A stretch of 64,000 nucleotides of DNA from a bacterium (GCA_030430075.1 JAUIGN010000024.1:42250-106249), one strand, 5' to 3'; positions 26,079 to 35,933 are shown, numbered from the stretch's first letter. Made by a program: numbers and translations. The notes: generated from the sequence alone by a model not told the origin.

Positions 26079-26627
26079 ATGCGTTGCGTTTGCGTTCAGT
26101 TAGGAATCGTCGCGGCAGGGTTGCTCTGTTGGAGTGTCGGTTGTAAGGTGCCGGGCAAGGACTCGAATCCATTCGCATTTTCGGCCCCGAAAATTCCCGC
26201 GGCGCCGTCCTATCAGGGGCCTGCGCTGACCTCATTCGATAAGGAATCACTCTTGAACGACACCGGCCCCGTTGACGCTGACGCACCGCAGGAGTTTTCT
26301 GAAACCAATTCGGGCCTCAAATACCGTGTCCTGCGGAAATCGGGCGGCCCCAAGCCGAACGCGGCCAATACCGTCACCGTCAACTATCGGGGCTGGCTGG
26401 ACGACGGCACCGAATTCGACAGCTCGTACAAGCGAGGGCAGCCAATCTCGTTTCCACTCAACGGCGTCATCCCCGGGTGGACTGAGGGAATGCAGCTGGT
26501 TGGCCAAGGTGGCATGATCGAACTCGAGATTCCTTCCTCGTTGGGCTACGGCGCCCAGGGTGCCGGCTCGGCCGTCCCGCCCCACGCGACCCTGCATTTC
26601 ATTGTCGAGCTGATCGCCATTCAATAG
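26079..26627 (+). CDS. FKBP-type peptidyl-prolyl isomerase lipoprotein
   Basis: This is a 182-aa periplasmic folding catalyst. The N-terminus is a lipoprotein signal (VAAGLLCWSVGC, Cys23 or so), so it is probably anchored in a membrane. The FKBP domain occupies the last 100 residues, with VTVNYRGWLDDGTEFDSSY, PISFPLNGVIPGWTEGMQ, GGMIELEIPSSLGYGAQG and ATLHFIVELIAIQ. The active-site Tyr, Phe, Asp and Trp positions all look conserved. It is a single gene and the following 1 kb is empty. Confidence 0.92.
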   Translation: MRCVCVQLGIVAAGLLCWSVGCKVPGKDSNPFAFSAPKIPAAPSYQGPALTSFDKESLLNDTGPVDADAPQEFSETNSGLKYRVLRKSGGPKPNAANTVTVNYRGWLDDGTEFDSSYKRGQPISFPLNGVIPGWTEGMQLVGQGGMIELEIPSSLGYGAQGAGSAVPPHATLHFIVELIAIQ

Positions 26628-27691
26628 CCGTCGCGGGCGAACCTCGTAACGAGATTTGCCGAATGAAGTGCGGCCTCCTCGCGGTCGCTGGTTGCCGAAT
26701 CCCCCTCCGCCCCGGTCGACCTCATGGCGACGGCGCCCCGTCTAGCAATCGGCAGTTGTTACCATTCGGCACAGTTGGTGGACCAAACCGCGCGCCTGCG
26801 CGCGGTCGAGCCGAAGGGGCCGGACGGCCGCCATGAGATCGCTTGCGCGGCCGGTCTCCGCGCTGCCGCCGTCATCCCCTGTTGCTCGCCGAACGTGGCA
26901 CGGTAAGGCGATCTGGCACAGCGGCCCAAGGTGACCGAATGCTTCTATTGATACTTGCGCAGCGAATGGACCAGGACGACCAACGGGAGTCCGCAGATAT
27001 ACGGCCGCGCGTTGCTTGCCGAAGGCTCATTTGCCGCGCAGCCGTCATTAACGATCCCAGGAGGTGTCCGCATCCGGCACGCGGTTTGCAATTGCTTTGC
27101 CAAACCGTTTCGGGAAAATCAGCGTGAAGGTGAGCCGTATCGTCTCTGATCCTAATCTGGTCGCGCCCTGGCTGCAGGTTGGGTGCATGACCGGCTTCCA
27201 GGCGAGGGAAATGGCGAACAGTCCACCTGGCTTGCTTGAGAGGCGGACGTCGTTCATTTTGAGTCACGATCTCGCGGCCAACGCGAGCGGTTTACCATGT
27301 CGCGAGCGTCAGTTCGCTGTGGCGTTGCGGCGCTGCGAGTGCGGACGATTCATGAGTGAATGAATGAACGAACAACCATTCCTTGCAGGACGTTGCGTCG
27401 CCATTGTTTGTGGTGAACTTACCCAAACCGCCGCGCATATCCGCCGGAACGCGTTCGCGTCCGGTTTGCTCGGCGATCCATCAAACCCCGGGCGAACGCC
27501 CAACGGCTGACGAATTACTCGGGACTACTGCTTTTTGAAGGCAACAATCTGGGGTTGGCGGTGAAGAGAGGTGAGCCGCCACGAGTGCGAAGCACGTGCA
27601 AGGCCGTCCCGGCGCTTGAGACCACCCCGCTTCACGTGTCCTCATGTTTGATCTTGACAGTCCAATCGTTGGAAAGAAGGGAAGCAGCAGG
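26628..27691. other. One-kilobase gap with repeat copy C
   Basis: This is the longest gene-free stretch in the left part of the window. It holds dispersed repeat copy C (27350-27515). Open frames here have no domain and overlap on both strands. The pckA promoter and leader should be in the last 200 bp. I could not see a known riboswitch. Confidence 0.5.
27350..27515 (+). repeat. Dispersed intergenic repeat, copy C
   Basis: This is the longest copy. It begins with a short tandem of GAATGAATGAACGAACAA, then has TTGTTTGTGGTGAACTTACC (27405-27424), CGCCGCGCATATCCGCC, ACGCGTTCGCGTCCGGTTTG and the distal GAACGCCCAACGGCTGA (27494-27510). All blocks occur in the same order as in copies A and B. The unit is therefore about 150 bp and is found only between genes. 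Confidence 0.75.
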
Positions 27692-29272
27692 ATGTTCAAT
27701 CTCCGCAAGTACGAAATCGAAGTCGACGACGTCCAACGAAACGCTTCGCCGGCCGCCTTGTACCAAGAGGCGTTTCTCATCGACAAGGGAGCAAGTTTGT
27801 CCGATACCGGCGCCTTGATCGCCTATTCCGGTGACAAGACGGGCCGTTCGCCGAAGGACAAACGTGTGGTCAAGCATCCCGAATCGTCAGATGACGTCTG
27901 GTGGGGTCCCGTTAATATCGGGTTGGATGAGTCGACATTCTGTGTCAATCGCGAACGGGCGGTCGACTACCTGAACACGCGGCAGAAGCTGTACTGCCTG
28001 GACGCCTTCGCCGGCTGGGATCCGGAATGCCGACTCAAGGTCCGCGTAATTTGCGCTCGTCCCTATCACGCGTTGTTCATGCACAACATGCTGATCCGTC
28101 CCACGGCGGAAGAACTGGAGAACTTTGGCGAGCCGGATTGTGTGATTCTCAATGCGGGCGCTTTTCCAGCGAATCGCTACACCACGGGCATGACGTCGAA
28201 AACCAGCGTCGACCTGAGTCTGGAGCGAAAAGAGGTCGTGATTCTGGGGACGCAATACGCCGGCGAGATGAAGAAAGCGGTCTTCACGCTGATGAACTAC
28301 CTGATGCCGCGTCAGGGAGTGCTGTCCATGCACTGCTCGGCCACGGTCGCGCCGGAGACGGGTGAATCGTCCGTGCTGTTTGGACTCTCAGGAACCGGCA
28401 AGACAACCCTCTCCGCGGATCCCCAACGCGAGTTGATCGGCGATGACGAGCATTGCTGGACCGACAACGGGATCTTCAATATCGAGGGAGGATGCTATGC
28501 CAAGGCAATCTACCTCACGCGGGAGGCCGAACCCCAGATTTTCGATGCGCTCCGGTTCGGGGCCGTGCTGGAGAACGTCGTCTATGATCAGGCCGATCAC
28601 CATGTCGACTTCGGTGACAGCAGTATCACCGAGAACACGCGGGGAGCCTACCCGATCGAGTTCATTCCCAACGCCCGCATCCCTTGCGTCGCGACCCATC
28701 CGACCCATGTCATCTTCTTGACGTGTGATGCCTTTGGCGTGCTGCCGCCCGTTAGCCGCTTGACGCCGGAGCAGGCAGAGTACCATTTCATCAGCGGCTA
28801 CACGGCGAAAGTCGCGGGGACAGAGGTCGGAGTGACCGAGCCGGAAGCGACGTTCTCGCCCTGCTTCGGCGGCCCGTTCCTGGTATGGCACCCAGGCAAG
28901 TACGCTCAGTTGCTTTCCGAAAGAATCAACCGGCACCACGCCAACGTCTGGCTGGTCAACACCGGCTGGAACGGCGGCCCCTACGGCATTGGCAAGCGGA
29001 TCGATCTCAAGTCCACTCGCGCCATCCTGGAAGGGATTCATTCAGGGGCCCTGGCAGACGCGCCCACGGTGCGTGAACCCGTCTTCGGCCTGGAAATCGT
29101 CTCCGAGTGCCCGGGCGTCTCGAAAGATATCCTGGTTCCGCGGAATACCTGGAGCGATACGGCGAGCTACGATGAAACCGCGAAGAAGCTGGCCGGACTC
29201 TTCCGTGACAACTTCAAGTCGTATGCCGACGGAGTCAGCGAAGGGGTCCGGGCGGCTGGGCCTGCCGAGTAG
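27692..29272 (+). CDS. pckA: ATP-dependent phosphoenolpyruvate carboxykinase
   Basis: PckA converts oxaloacetate and ATP to phosphoenolpyruvate, the first committed step of gluconeogenesis. ATG 27692 gives 526 aa; an in-frame ATG at 27644 would add 16. Motifs include the PEPCK-ATP P-loop FGLSGTGKTTLSADPQ, the metal- and oxaloacetate-binding IGDDEHCWTDNGIFN, and the substrate Arg region TGRSPKDKRVV. The PEPCK-specific C-terminal segment NTGWNGGPYGIGKRI is present. The gene stands alone. Confidence 0.96.
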   Translation: MFNLRKYEIEVDDVQRNASPAALYQEAFLIDKGASLSDTGALIAYSGDKTGRSPKDKRVVKHPESSDDVWWGPVNIGLDESTFCVNRERAVDYLNTRQKLYCLDAFAGWDPECRLKVRVICARPYHALFMHNMLIRPTAEELENFGEPDCVILNAGAFPANRYTTGMTSKTSVDLSLERKEVVILGTQYAGEMKKAVFTLMNYLMPRQGVLSMHCSATVAPETGESSVLFGLSGTGKTTLSADPQRELIGDDEHCWTDNGIFNIEGGCYAKAIYLTREAEPQIFDALRFGAVLENVVYDQADHHVDFGDSSITENTRGAYPIEFIPNARIPCVATHPTHVIFLTCDAFGVLPPVSRLTPEQAEYHFISGYTAKVAGTEVGVTEPEATFSPCFGGPFLVWHPGKYAQLLSERINRHHANVWLVNTGWNGGPYGIGKRIDLKSTRAILEGIHSGALADAPTVREPVFGLEIVSECPGVSKDILVPRNTWSDTASYDETAKKLAGLFRDNFKSYADGVSEGVRAAGPAE

Positions 29273-29495
29273 CGTTTGGCGCGGTCCCGATCGAAAGTAA
29301 GTGAACCGGCAACGCGGCGCAGAGACCGGAAATCAGCGATCCGCGTTGCCGGATGTGGTGTGTGGACGGTTCGCGGGTGCCGCTATCGACAAGAAGGCTT
29401 GACACGCCAACGGCGTTCACCATCGGTGCCTTTCGCGCCAGGCAAACTGGCAATGCTCGCGCGCCTGATGCCAAAGGCCGGGTACCAGGTCCGCG

Positions 29496-31658
29496 TCAGT
29501 CGATCGCGGACGTCGCAATCGCGGAAACCTCAGCCGGGGAGAGCGCCCTGTTAAAGACCGCAATCTCATCCAGGCGGCCTTCCCAATTCGCCCGCTTGTC
29601 GGACCGCCCGCCGAAGAAGAACTGTTCGCTGCCGGCCGACCGGCGTCCTCGCAACGTGAATTCAATCTCGGGCGCGGGTTGCCCGTTCAAATAGACGCGG
29701 ACGGCATCGGACGTTTGCACGAGTGCCAGATGATTCCAGGTCCAACGCTCGATCCGCGTACGGCCGGCCTGGTTCTGCGAATCTTCCTCTCCCTGGCGCT
29801 GCTGCAGAATCAGTTTGCCGGACGTCTCGCCCCGGCCGCCCAGCCCCAGATGCAAGCCGTCCGAACTCAGGTCTTGGCCGCGGGAAAACATCCAACCGGA
29901 AACATCGCGGGCCTGGTCGGGCATTCCATTCCAAAACCACAGCGAGACGGAGTATTCGTCGCCCAATCCGGTCAGCCTGGCCCGCATGCGGCCCCCCGCG
30001 AAATGGGCCGCTCGATTCGTTTCCACCGACTTGAAACCGGCCGTTTGCGGCCCCTCCAGAAAGAACAGCACGCCCGGTTCGTAATACGCATCCCGACCGG
30101 CCGGACGTTGATCCCTGGCGACGGGGCCGGCAAATTCTTCCATCCGCCAATAGACGTGTGGCCTGGCAGCCTGGATGGCGGCCGGTGTTCCCTGGGTCAG
30201 TTCGAACTCACGCGCTCGACGCGGCTTTCCCATCACCCGTTCCAGCAGTCCCAGCGCGGCGGCCGTGATCTTCGGTTCGGCCTGGACGTCGAGGCCGGCA
30301 GAACGAGCGGCCCAGGTATTGTAGCCGCCCAACCGGTGTTGCTCGGGCGGCGGAATGTAGCCATCTCCGCCGTTGGCCAGTTCGATGACCATCGTCGCCG
30401 GTGTGGGGCTCTGCAGCTTTAGTTTCAGCCCCGTCAGCGCGTAAGTCTCGGTGGGCGTGGTCGCAATTGCAATGTCACCCATCCGGATCGCCTGCACGAC
30501 CACTTCGGTCGATTGGCGCTCGTGAAGGATGACCTGTTCGAGTGCATAGACTTCCTGCTGAGTCTCCGGTTGTCGACCTTCCATTTCGTCAACGATCGCC
30601 CGCGCCCAGGCGAGCCGTTGCGCATCCGGCGTCCGATAATTCAACGTCAATCGCTTCTCCGCCATCGCCAGTTCGACGTCGGCCCGGTGGTCGATCTTTC
30701 GGTAGGTTGCTTGAGCAATCTCCAAGAGGCCCGCCGTGTAACTCTCGATCGTAAACTGGGGGCGATCTTCCGGGGGCAAGCGATAGTCGCGGCGCCAGAT
30801 ATCACCACTGCAGCCATGTGACATGATGCCCACCAGCGGCGGATGATTCGTGTTGGCGGTTGGCGTCAGTTGCTTCTGCAGGCCATCGCAAAACAGGCCG
30901 AAATAGTCTGCGCTGACACCCCGCTCCCCGGAAAAGTAATGCATGGAAAAATTGGCCAGGACGGCCAGGGGCGTGCCGTCCAGTGCTTGAAACGAAATCA
31001 GCGACAGATCAGGATCCTCCGGCCCCGACTCGCCGGTGACATCATCCCAGTTGTTGGCGGCGTGCATATTCGCGCGAACGGTTGGGTTGCCGAATGGATC
31101 ATTCGCCAATCGATCCGGACGGCGCACCCAGCGCCGCAGCGCCGTGAATTCGGCCGCATTCCCGACGCCCCAACCAATCGCAGCCGGTTCCAAGTTCGCC
31201 TCGGCCGCCGCGATCGCCTCGGCAATCTTTTCGCGGAGATACGGTACATAGGTCGGATCGAGATTGGTACCGAGGCAGCTCATCGCGGCCGGCGCCGAAT
31301 GGGTATGGGTTGCCGAGATGAGCATCCTGTCGGCCCGAATGTGAGTCCGCTGCGTCGCCAACTGCTTGACTTCATCCAGGAACGGACGTTCCAGCATGCA
31401 ACTGTCAACCACCACGATCGCCAACCGTGTTCCGCCGCCGTCCATCACGATCGCACGGGCATGGAGGCGGGTCTTCACCTCGTCCACCGTCCGGCTCAAC
31501 ATGCCGCCATTGACGACCACCGGAAACTGAATTGGCGTCACGTCGACGATGGCGGCCCCCGCTCGAAATTGATCGGCCGTTGCCTGAACTACCCCCGCCC
31601 CACCGGAAAACCAAAACATGACAGACACAACGGAGAGCAAGTAAGACGTCGATCGCAT
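29496..31658 (-). CDS. Ceramidase-like hydrolase with LamG domain, secreted
   Basis: This is a 720-aa exported protein. Residues 1-27 are a Sec signal (LLSVVSVMFWFSGGAGVVQA). The next 430 residues match the neutral/alkaline non-lysosomal ceramidase N-terminal domain, with zinc-site motifs MLISATHTHSAP, NFSMHYFSGERG and MSHGCSGDIWRR. The last 200 residues are a concanavalin/LamG sandwich (SVSLWFWNGMP, WNHLALVQTSDAVRVYLNG, GRLDEIAVFNRALSPAEV). The family is expanded in planctomycetes, and many members may act on non-ceramide substrates such as glycolipids or polysaccharides. An upstream in-frame extension to 31985 runs through a tandem repeat and is rejected in favour of ATG 31658, which gives the signal peptide. 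Confidence 0.82.
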   Translation of the reverse strand: MRSTSYLLSVVSVMFWFSGGAGVVQATADQFRAGAAIVDVTPIQFPVVVNGGMLSRTVDEVKTRLHARAIVMDGGGTRLAIVVVDSCMLERPFLDEVKQLATQRTHIRADRMLISATHTHSAPAAMSCLGTNLDPTYVPYLREKIAEAIAAAEANLEPAAIGWGVGNAAEFTALRRWVRRPDRLANDPFGNPTVRANMHAANNWDDVTGESGPEDPDLSLISFQALDGTPLAVLANFSMHYFSGERGVSADYFGLFCDGLQKQLTPTANTNHPPLVGIMSHGCSGDIWRRDYRLPPEDRPQFTIESYTAGLLEIAQATYRKIDHRADVELAMAEKRLTLNYRTPDAQRLAWARAIVDEMEGRQPETQQEVYALEQVILHERQSTEVVVQAIRMGDIAIATTPTETYALTGLKLKLQSPTPATMVIELANGGDGYIPPPEQHRLGGYNTWAARSAGLDVQAEPKITAAALGLLERVMGKPRRAREFELTQGTPAAIQAARPHVYWRMEEFAGPVARDQRPAGRDAYYEPGVLFFLEGPQTAGFKSVETNRAAHFAGGRMRARLTGLGDEYSVSLWFWNGMPDQARDVSGWMFSRGQDLSSDGLHLGLGGRGETSGKLILQQRQGEEDSQNQAGRTRIERWTWNHLALVQTSDAVRVYLNGQPAPEIEFTLRGRRSAGSEQFFFGGRSDKRANWEGRLDEIAVFNRALSPAEVSAIATSAID

Positions 31659-31781
31659 GGTGAGAATTCCCGAAATACGCGTCCAGCGGGAGACAGGCCA
31701 ATCCAAGGGCACTACGACGGCCGAGTATACACAAGCGATCGACCCAACCCAACGATCGCGCGTCGGCGCACCTGCCAAGCG

Positions 31782-31931
31782 TGCTCGGCGCGGTTCTCTC
31801 ACGCACCGCTCGGCGCGGGTCTCCCACGGACTGCTCGGCGCAGGTCTCCCGCAGAGTGCTCGGCGCGGGTCTCCCTCAGAGTGCTCGGCGCGGGTCTCCG
31901 ACCCCGCCGAAACGGCTGACCGAAGGTCTCC
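31782..31931 (+). repeat. 25-bp tandem repeat, TGCTCGGCGCGGGTCTCC type
   Basis: Five units start at 31782, 31807, 31832, 31857 and 31882, exactly 25 bp apart, based on TGCTCGGCGCGGGTCTCC plus seven variable bases. A tail follows with GACCCCGCCGAAACGGCTGA then CCGAAGGTCTCC. The same unit and tail recur at 43821-43968. The array lies 5' of the ceramidase-LamG gene and reads opposite to it. Confidence 0.85.
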
Positions 31932-32138
31932 AATTCCCGCGCCATTCGGCGCCCCGAGGTACAAACCATGAGCAGCCTGAAACATCGTTCCGTGCGCCCT
32001 GCGATCCTGCGATTCATGACGTCGAGCGGTCCGGCATCGGGCAGGAAGGTGTCAACCACAACGTGCGGCACATCCGTCCCGCTGAGTTTACGGAAGCCTT
32101 TCTCGATTCGTTCCCCAGAAAGTTATTCGTACCGTTCC

Positions 32139-35100
32139 TCAGGGCGTCCCCCCAACCGCTTGCGCGGCAAGTTCCACCAGTTCGCTTGCCTGTAAATGAA
32201 ACAGGCGAGCCTGCAGCCCGTCGATGCTCAGACCAAACCGGCCATCGCTGGAAATTGCCTCCGGCATTCCCATCGCGCAGATGCGAACTCGCACCTGCCG
32301 TGGCCGCAATTGCCAGACTTCGGTCTGCCGATCAGCCCGATACACGGCGAGCCATCGACCATCATGGCTGGCGGCAAGCCGTTGCGTGGTGGACGCCTCG
32401 AGGCGCAGCGTGCTTCGCACAATGACCTTTTCCGCAGCGACCTCGAAGCAACGAACTGTGCCTGATCCATCCGCCGTGAAGCAAGTCCGTCCGTCTCCGG
32501 AAAGGGCAACTTGCGGGCGTGTCGCACACCGCAGGGCGAATGCGGGCCGATCCAGCTTGGGCAACGCGTACAGTTCAAGCAGGCTTCGAGACGCGTCGTA
32601 GCGCGCGACCAGCCCCGCATGAATCGTGATCTCTCCGGGGAGGATCGGGTCGAGCGGCAAAGTCGGTCCGTCTTCTGAGAATGACAGGCGGTACAGCGCA
32701 TGCTTGTCGTCCGTCGTATAGAGCCTGCCGTCGTTATCGATCCAACTGCGCGGGCTGATCAGGAACGGCGTGTCACACGCATCCAGCTTGCCTTCCGGCC
32801 AGTCGACGTGTCGGCGAAAAATCTTCCCGGACGAACTGAATCCAGTACAAGCGATCCATTTGCCGTCAGGCGAGATCGTCTGCATGTACCGTTGGCCGGT
32901 AAGCGATACCGAGAACCGTTGCGACAAGTGGGGCGCGGGCAGCATCTTGTATAGCTCGAAGACAAAAGTGCTGCCGTACTCGTAACTGCTGATCAAGCAC
33001 CACGCCCCGTCCGGTGTCAGCGAGACTGCCATTTTCGTTCGGGTGAACCCTTCCGTCTCGCCAAAGTCGTGGACTTGTACCGGGTCCGCCTGCAAACGAC
33101 CCAGGTCGTGAATCAGCATCTCTCGCCCGGTAACCGCGACCAGGCGATCACGCGCGTCAATGGTGGCCGCATCGGGCGTCGACGACAGCGGCCAGCGAAA
33201 GGGGCTGATGGATGGCGAGCGTGTGTCCCAACGACGAACGGACTCGGCCCGCGAAATCAACCAGCGCCCGTCCGGCGAGACATCCAGCTCGTCGAGGGGC
33301 CCGGTATGCCAATGCAGTTGGGACCGTTGCACTTCGTCCAAGGGCCGATCGCGGGCCGTCATGGTCACCGGTACGCCTCCCTGCGTCATCATCTGAGCAG
33401 AAAAACTGGGGACGCTCGACACGGTCGTTTCCCATAACTGAACCAGGTTGCGTTCCGCCCCCTCGACGAGCCGCCCCGCCAACAGGAGGTTTGTCTCGGT
33501 GGCATCCAAGGCCAACGCCTGGCGGCCGCGCAACGCCGGTCGAGCACGCAGTTGCAACGACGATAGTGTCCCACCCGCGCGCATCTGAGTGGGCTCGCCG
33601 GCAGGCCGCTCGGTATCCCAAAGGCAGATCAACCGATCCTCGCCGCAGGTCACCAGCCAGCGACTGTCGGGAGCAAATGCCGCGGCATTGGGACGCCTCG
33701 TATGCGCCGACAACTGCACCGGCTCGGCGGCCGGGTCATCCAGACGCATCAGGTTGACGGCGAAGTCGCCAAATTGCGAGTACCGTGCACCGACTGCCAA
33801 TTTGCTGCCATCGGGACTCAGGGCGAAACAGGAAACAACATCTGCAATCGCACGCAACCCGGTCACCTCCTCTTCGCCTGCCATCGCATTCGCAATGGAG
33901 TACTTCACAATCCGGGAAGGTTGCGGCCGATCGTCATCCGGCGAAGCAAAGTAAGCGGGAATCACCGCCGCAAAGATCCCCGCATTCGAGCCGACAAACC
34001 GAAAGTCATTGTCGAGCTCGCTACGGACGAGCTCGCGCCGTTCGAACGGCGCGTCGATCGGTTGGACGGTGACCGCTTGGATTCTTTCCGCCTCGTTTCT
34101 GGCGACGGCCACCAGGCAAGAATGATCGGGGACGAGGAACAAACCGGACACCTGGAAGCCGGGCTGGACATCAAATCGACGCTCCGCCCGCGGCGGGTCC
34201 TCGGCCAGGTCCCACAACGTAATCCCTGCCGCGTGGGCCAGCGAGAAACGGCATGCATCGGTGGAGAGGGCCCACACCCCGGGGCCTTCGACGGCGTGCG
34301 CAAAGACAACGGACTCGTCCGCATCAGCCAAGCTGACGACCGAGACGTGGCCGTCGGTGATCGCGATCTGGCGGTTGGACGGCGCATGAAAGCCCGCGCT
34401 CAGCGCCGGCTCGCCCTGAATGTCAACGGCCATCCCTCCCGTTCGAGCCAGCGCATTGGCAAGTGCTTCCTGGGTCACCCGTTCGATCGGTTGGCCTGCC
34501 GCCTGCATGACCGTCGCGGACTTGACCCCCAATTCCAGGCTCCTGGCGGGCGACGTCGAAAACGTCAACTGCGATTCGACGGCCAACTGCCGGGCGCGCG
34601 CCCGCCTCGCTTCGGACTCGGCCTGCAAACGCTGATTCTCCGCTTCCGCAAAATTCGCCTCGGAGGATCGCCAGAAGACCAGGGCAAACAGGGCAACGAG
34701 TGCGAACACGATGGCGGCGATCCCGAGCAACCGAGCTCGCTTGTCTTGCTGGGTAATGAGGTTGAATGAACCGGCAATCTGTTCGACCACATCGTCGGAT
34801 GGACCAACCAACTGCTGCGGCGCATCAGCCCGGTATGCCAACGGCTCTTGAATCCGCAGGATCTCCGGCTGAATGTGCGCGTGAACTGCGGAAGGATGAA
34901 GTTCGCGGTTGAACGTCCCTTGCGATTGCGCGTCGACAAATTCGATCGGAATCACACGGTTCTTTCGCGCCGTAAAGACCTGCACCTCGCGCAGCACGGC
35001 CGCGGACTTCAACGCTTCCGGCGAACCGATCAGGATCAGGATCGTCGTTCTCTCCAGACTCTCTTGGCCCGCCTCTTTCCAGTCGTCCCCTTTCAGGTAA

Positions 35101-35336
35101 TCGTCCGAATCAAGAAAACACGTGAACTGGTTACCGCCGACGCCGGCCTCCAGTCGCTCGGCCAGTTCCACGGCGTAGTCGCGGCCGTCCGCCCAGGCGT
35201 AGGAGATGAAGAAATCGAAGCCAAACAGCGAGCCAACCAAGCGTTGCCAGGGCGACTTTTCGCTGAAGTCGGCGGTCGACACCTGGTGTCGCGAGTCGCC
35301 GGTCGGGGCGGGCGGTCGTTGCTCCTGCGCTGGCAT
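32139..35336 (-). CDS. TIR-TM-WD40 protein, probable defence sensor/effector
   Basis: The protein has 1065 aa with an N-terminal TIR domain at about residues 38-165 (FDFFISYAWADGRDYAVELA, CFLDSDDYLKGDDW, ILILIGSPEAL). One membrane helix follows at 203-222 (LLGIAAIVFALVALFALVFW), then a basic coiled coil at 224-255 and about 780 residues of WD40-like blades such as LSPDGSKLAVGARYSQ and FAPDSRWLVTCGEDRLICLW. TIR domains in such proteins can be NAD-cleaving effectors or protein adaptors, and I cannot assign the catalytic Glu with confidence. ATG 35336 has GGAGAG at good spacing, and the frame stays open upstream through a 15-bp repeat. It stands alone, with FeoB genes on the same strand upstream. 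Confidence 0.85.
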   Translation of the reverse strand: MPAQEQRPPAPTGDSRHQVSTADFSEKSPWQRLVGSLFGFDFFISYAWADGRDYAVELAERLEAGVGGNQFTCFLDSDDYLKGDDWKEAGQESLERTTILILIGSPEALKSAAVLREVQVFTARKNRVIPIEFVDAQSQGTFNRELHPSAVHAHIQPEILRIQEPLAYRADAPQQLVGPSDDVVEQIAGSFNLITQQDKRARLLGIAAIVFALVALFALVFWRSSEANFAEAENQRLQAESEARRARARQLAVESQLTFSTSPARSLELGVKSATVMQAAGQPIERVTQEALANALARTGGMAVDIQGEPALSAGFHAPSNRQIAITDGHVSVVSLADADESVVFAHAVEGPGVWALSTDACRFSLAHAAGITLWDLAEDPPRAERRFDVQPGFQVSGLFLVPDHSCLVAVARNEAERIQAVTVQPIDAPFERRELVRSELDNDFRFVGSNAGIFAAVIPAYFASPDDDRPQPSRIVKYSIANAMAGEEEVTGLRAIADVVSCFALSPDGSKLAVGARYSQFGDFAVNLMRLDDPAAEPVQLSAHTRRPNAAAFAPDSRWLVTCGEDRLICLWDTERPAGEPTQMRAGGTLSSLQLRARPALRGRQALALDATETNLLLAGRLVEGAERNLVQLWETTVSSVPSFSAQMMTQGGVPVTMTARDRPLDEVQRSQLHWHTGPLDELDVSPDGRWLISRAESVRRWDTRSPSISPFRWPLSSTPDAATIDARDRLVAVTGREMLIHDLGRLQADPVQVHDFGETEGFTRTKMAVSLTPDGAWCLISSYEYGSTFVFELYKMLPAPHLSQRFSVSLTGQRYMQTISPDGKWIACTGFSSSGKIFRRHVDWPEGKLDACDTPFLISPRSWIDNDGRLYTTDDKHALYRLSFSEDGPTLPLDPILPGEITIHAGLVARYDASRSLLELYALPKLDRPAFALRCATRPQVALSGDGRTCFTADGSGTVRCFEVAAEKVIVRSTLRLEASTTQRLAASHDGRWLAVYRADRQTEVWQLRPRQVRVRICAMGMPEAISSDGRFGLSIDGLQARLFHLQASELVELAAQAVGGTP

Positions 35337-35396
35337 CTCGACTCTCCGGTGTGCAGTAACAAGAAAGGTTGGCCAGCGGCGCGCAGCCGCGGCGCA

Positions 35397-35480
35397 GAAT
35401 TCGACGACTATAAATTCGACGACTATAAATTCGACGACTATAAATTCGACGACTATAAATTCGACGCCTTTGAATTCGAC
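35397..35480 (+). repeat. 15-bp tandem repeat upstream of the TIR-WD40 gene
   Basis: The unit TTCGACGACTATAAA is repeated about four times exactly, followed by two variants with GCCTTTGAA and GCCTTTGGG and a partial unit. The array begins about 60 bp upstream of the TIR-WD40 start. The period is a multiple of three, and the minus strand stays open through it, reading V-E-F-I-V per unit. Each unit carries TATA on both strands, so it might instead act as an operator or promoter array. Confidence 0.85.
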
Positions 35481-35638
35481 GCCTTTGGGTTCGACGGGGA
35501 GGCGACCGGCGAGTTGACACGCACGGTCAACACGCCACGCCGGGGGCGGATCCTCCCGGCCCAACAACATTGCACCCGCAACGTTGTTGCCGTCCGCCTA
35601 GGCCGGCAGGCCAGGGGGCATCCGTTTGCGGCCGCGTC

Positions 35639-35908
35639 TCAATTGTCGCGGCGACCGGATTTCACCTGCAAGCCTTCGATCGGAAAAATGCGCGGCGGCA
35701 TCGGGATTCCGGGCGACGCGGCCCGCCGCGCTCCCGAGCCGGTCGTCGCGCGGGCGGCGTCGACGCCGCCGGCCGGGCAACCGTGGCAACCACTGGTACA
35801 GCCGGTTGTCCGGGTGACAACCCGTTGCAGCCAAACGCGGCGCACGAGGTGGCAGGCGGCAACCAGGACCAGTGAAACCGCGACAACATCTTGCCAGGAA
35901 GACGGCAT
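35639..35908 (-). CDS. FeoB-associated Cys-rich membrane protein
   Basis: This is a small protein of 89 aa encoded 25 bp after feoB. One N-terminal membrane segment (DVVAVSLVLVAACHLVRRVW) is followed by a Cys-rich stretch (TTGCTSGCHGCPAGG). This is the pattern of the small FeoB-associated Cys-rich proteins, sometimes called FeoC-like, that may help ferrous iron transfer. The C-terminal half is low-complexity and basic. The start at ATG 35908 places the helix at residues 6-25. Confidence 0.72.
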   Translation of the reverse strand: MPSSWQDVVAVSLVLVAACHLVRRVWLQRVVTRTTGCTSGCHGCPAGGVDAARATTGSGARRAASPGIPMPPRIFPIEGLQVKSGRRDN

Positions 35909-35933
35909 GATTTCCCTCCACGTCAACCGGTTG

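Noticed and set aside
31659..31985. N-terminal extension of the ceramidase-LamG protein
   Set aside because: It is made only of translated 25-bp repeats, and ATG 31658 gives a clear signal peptide.
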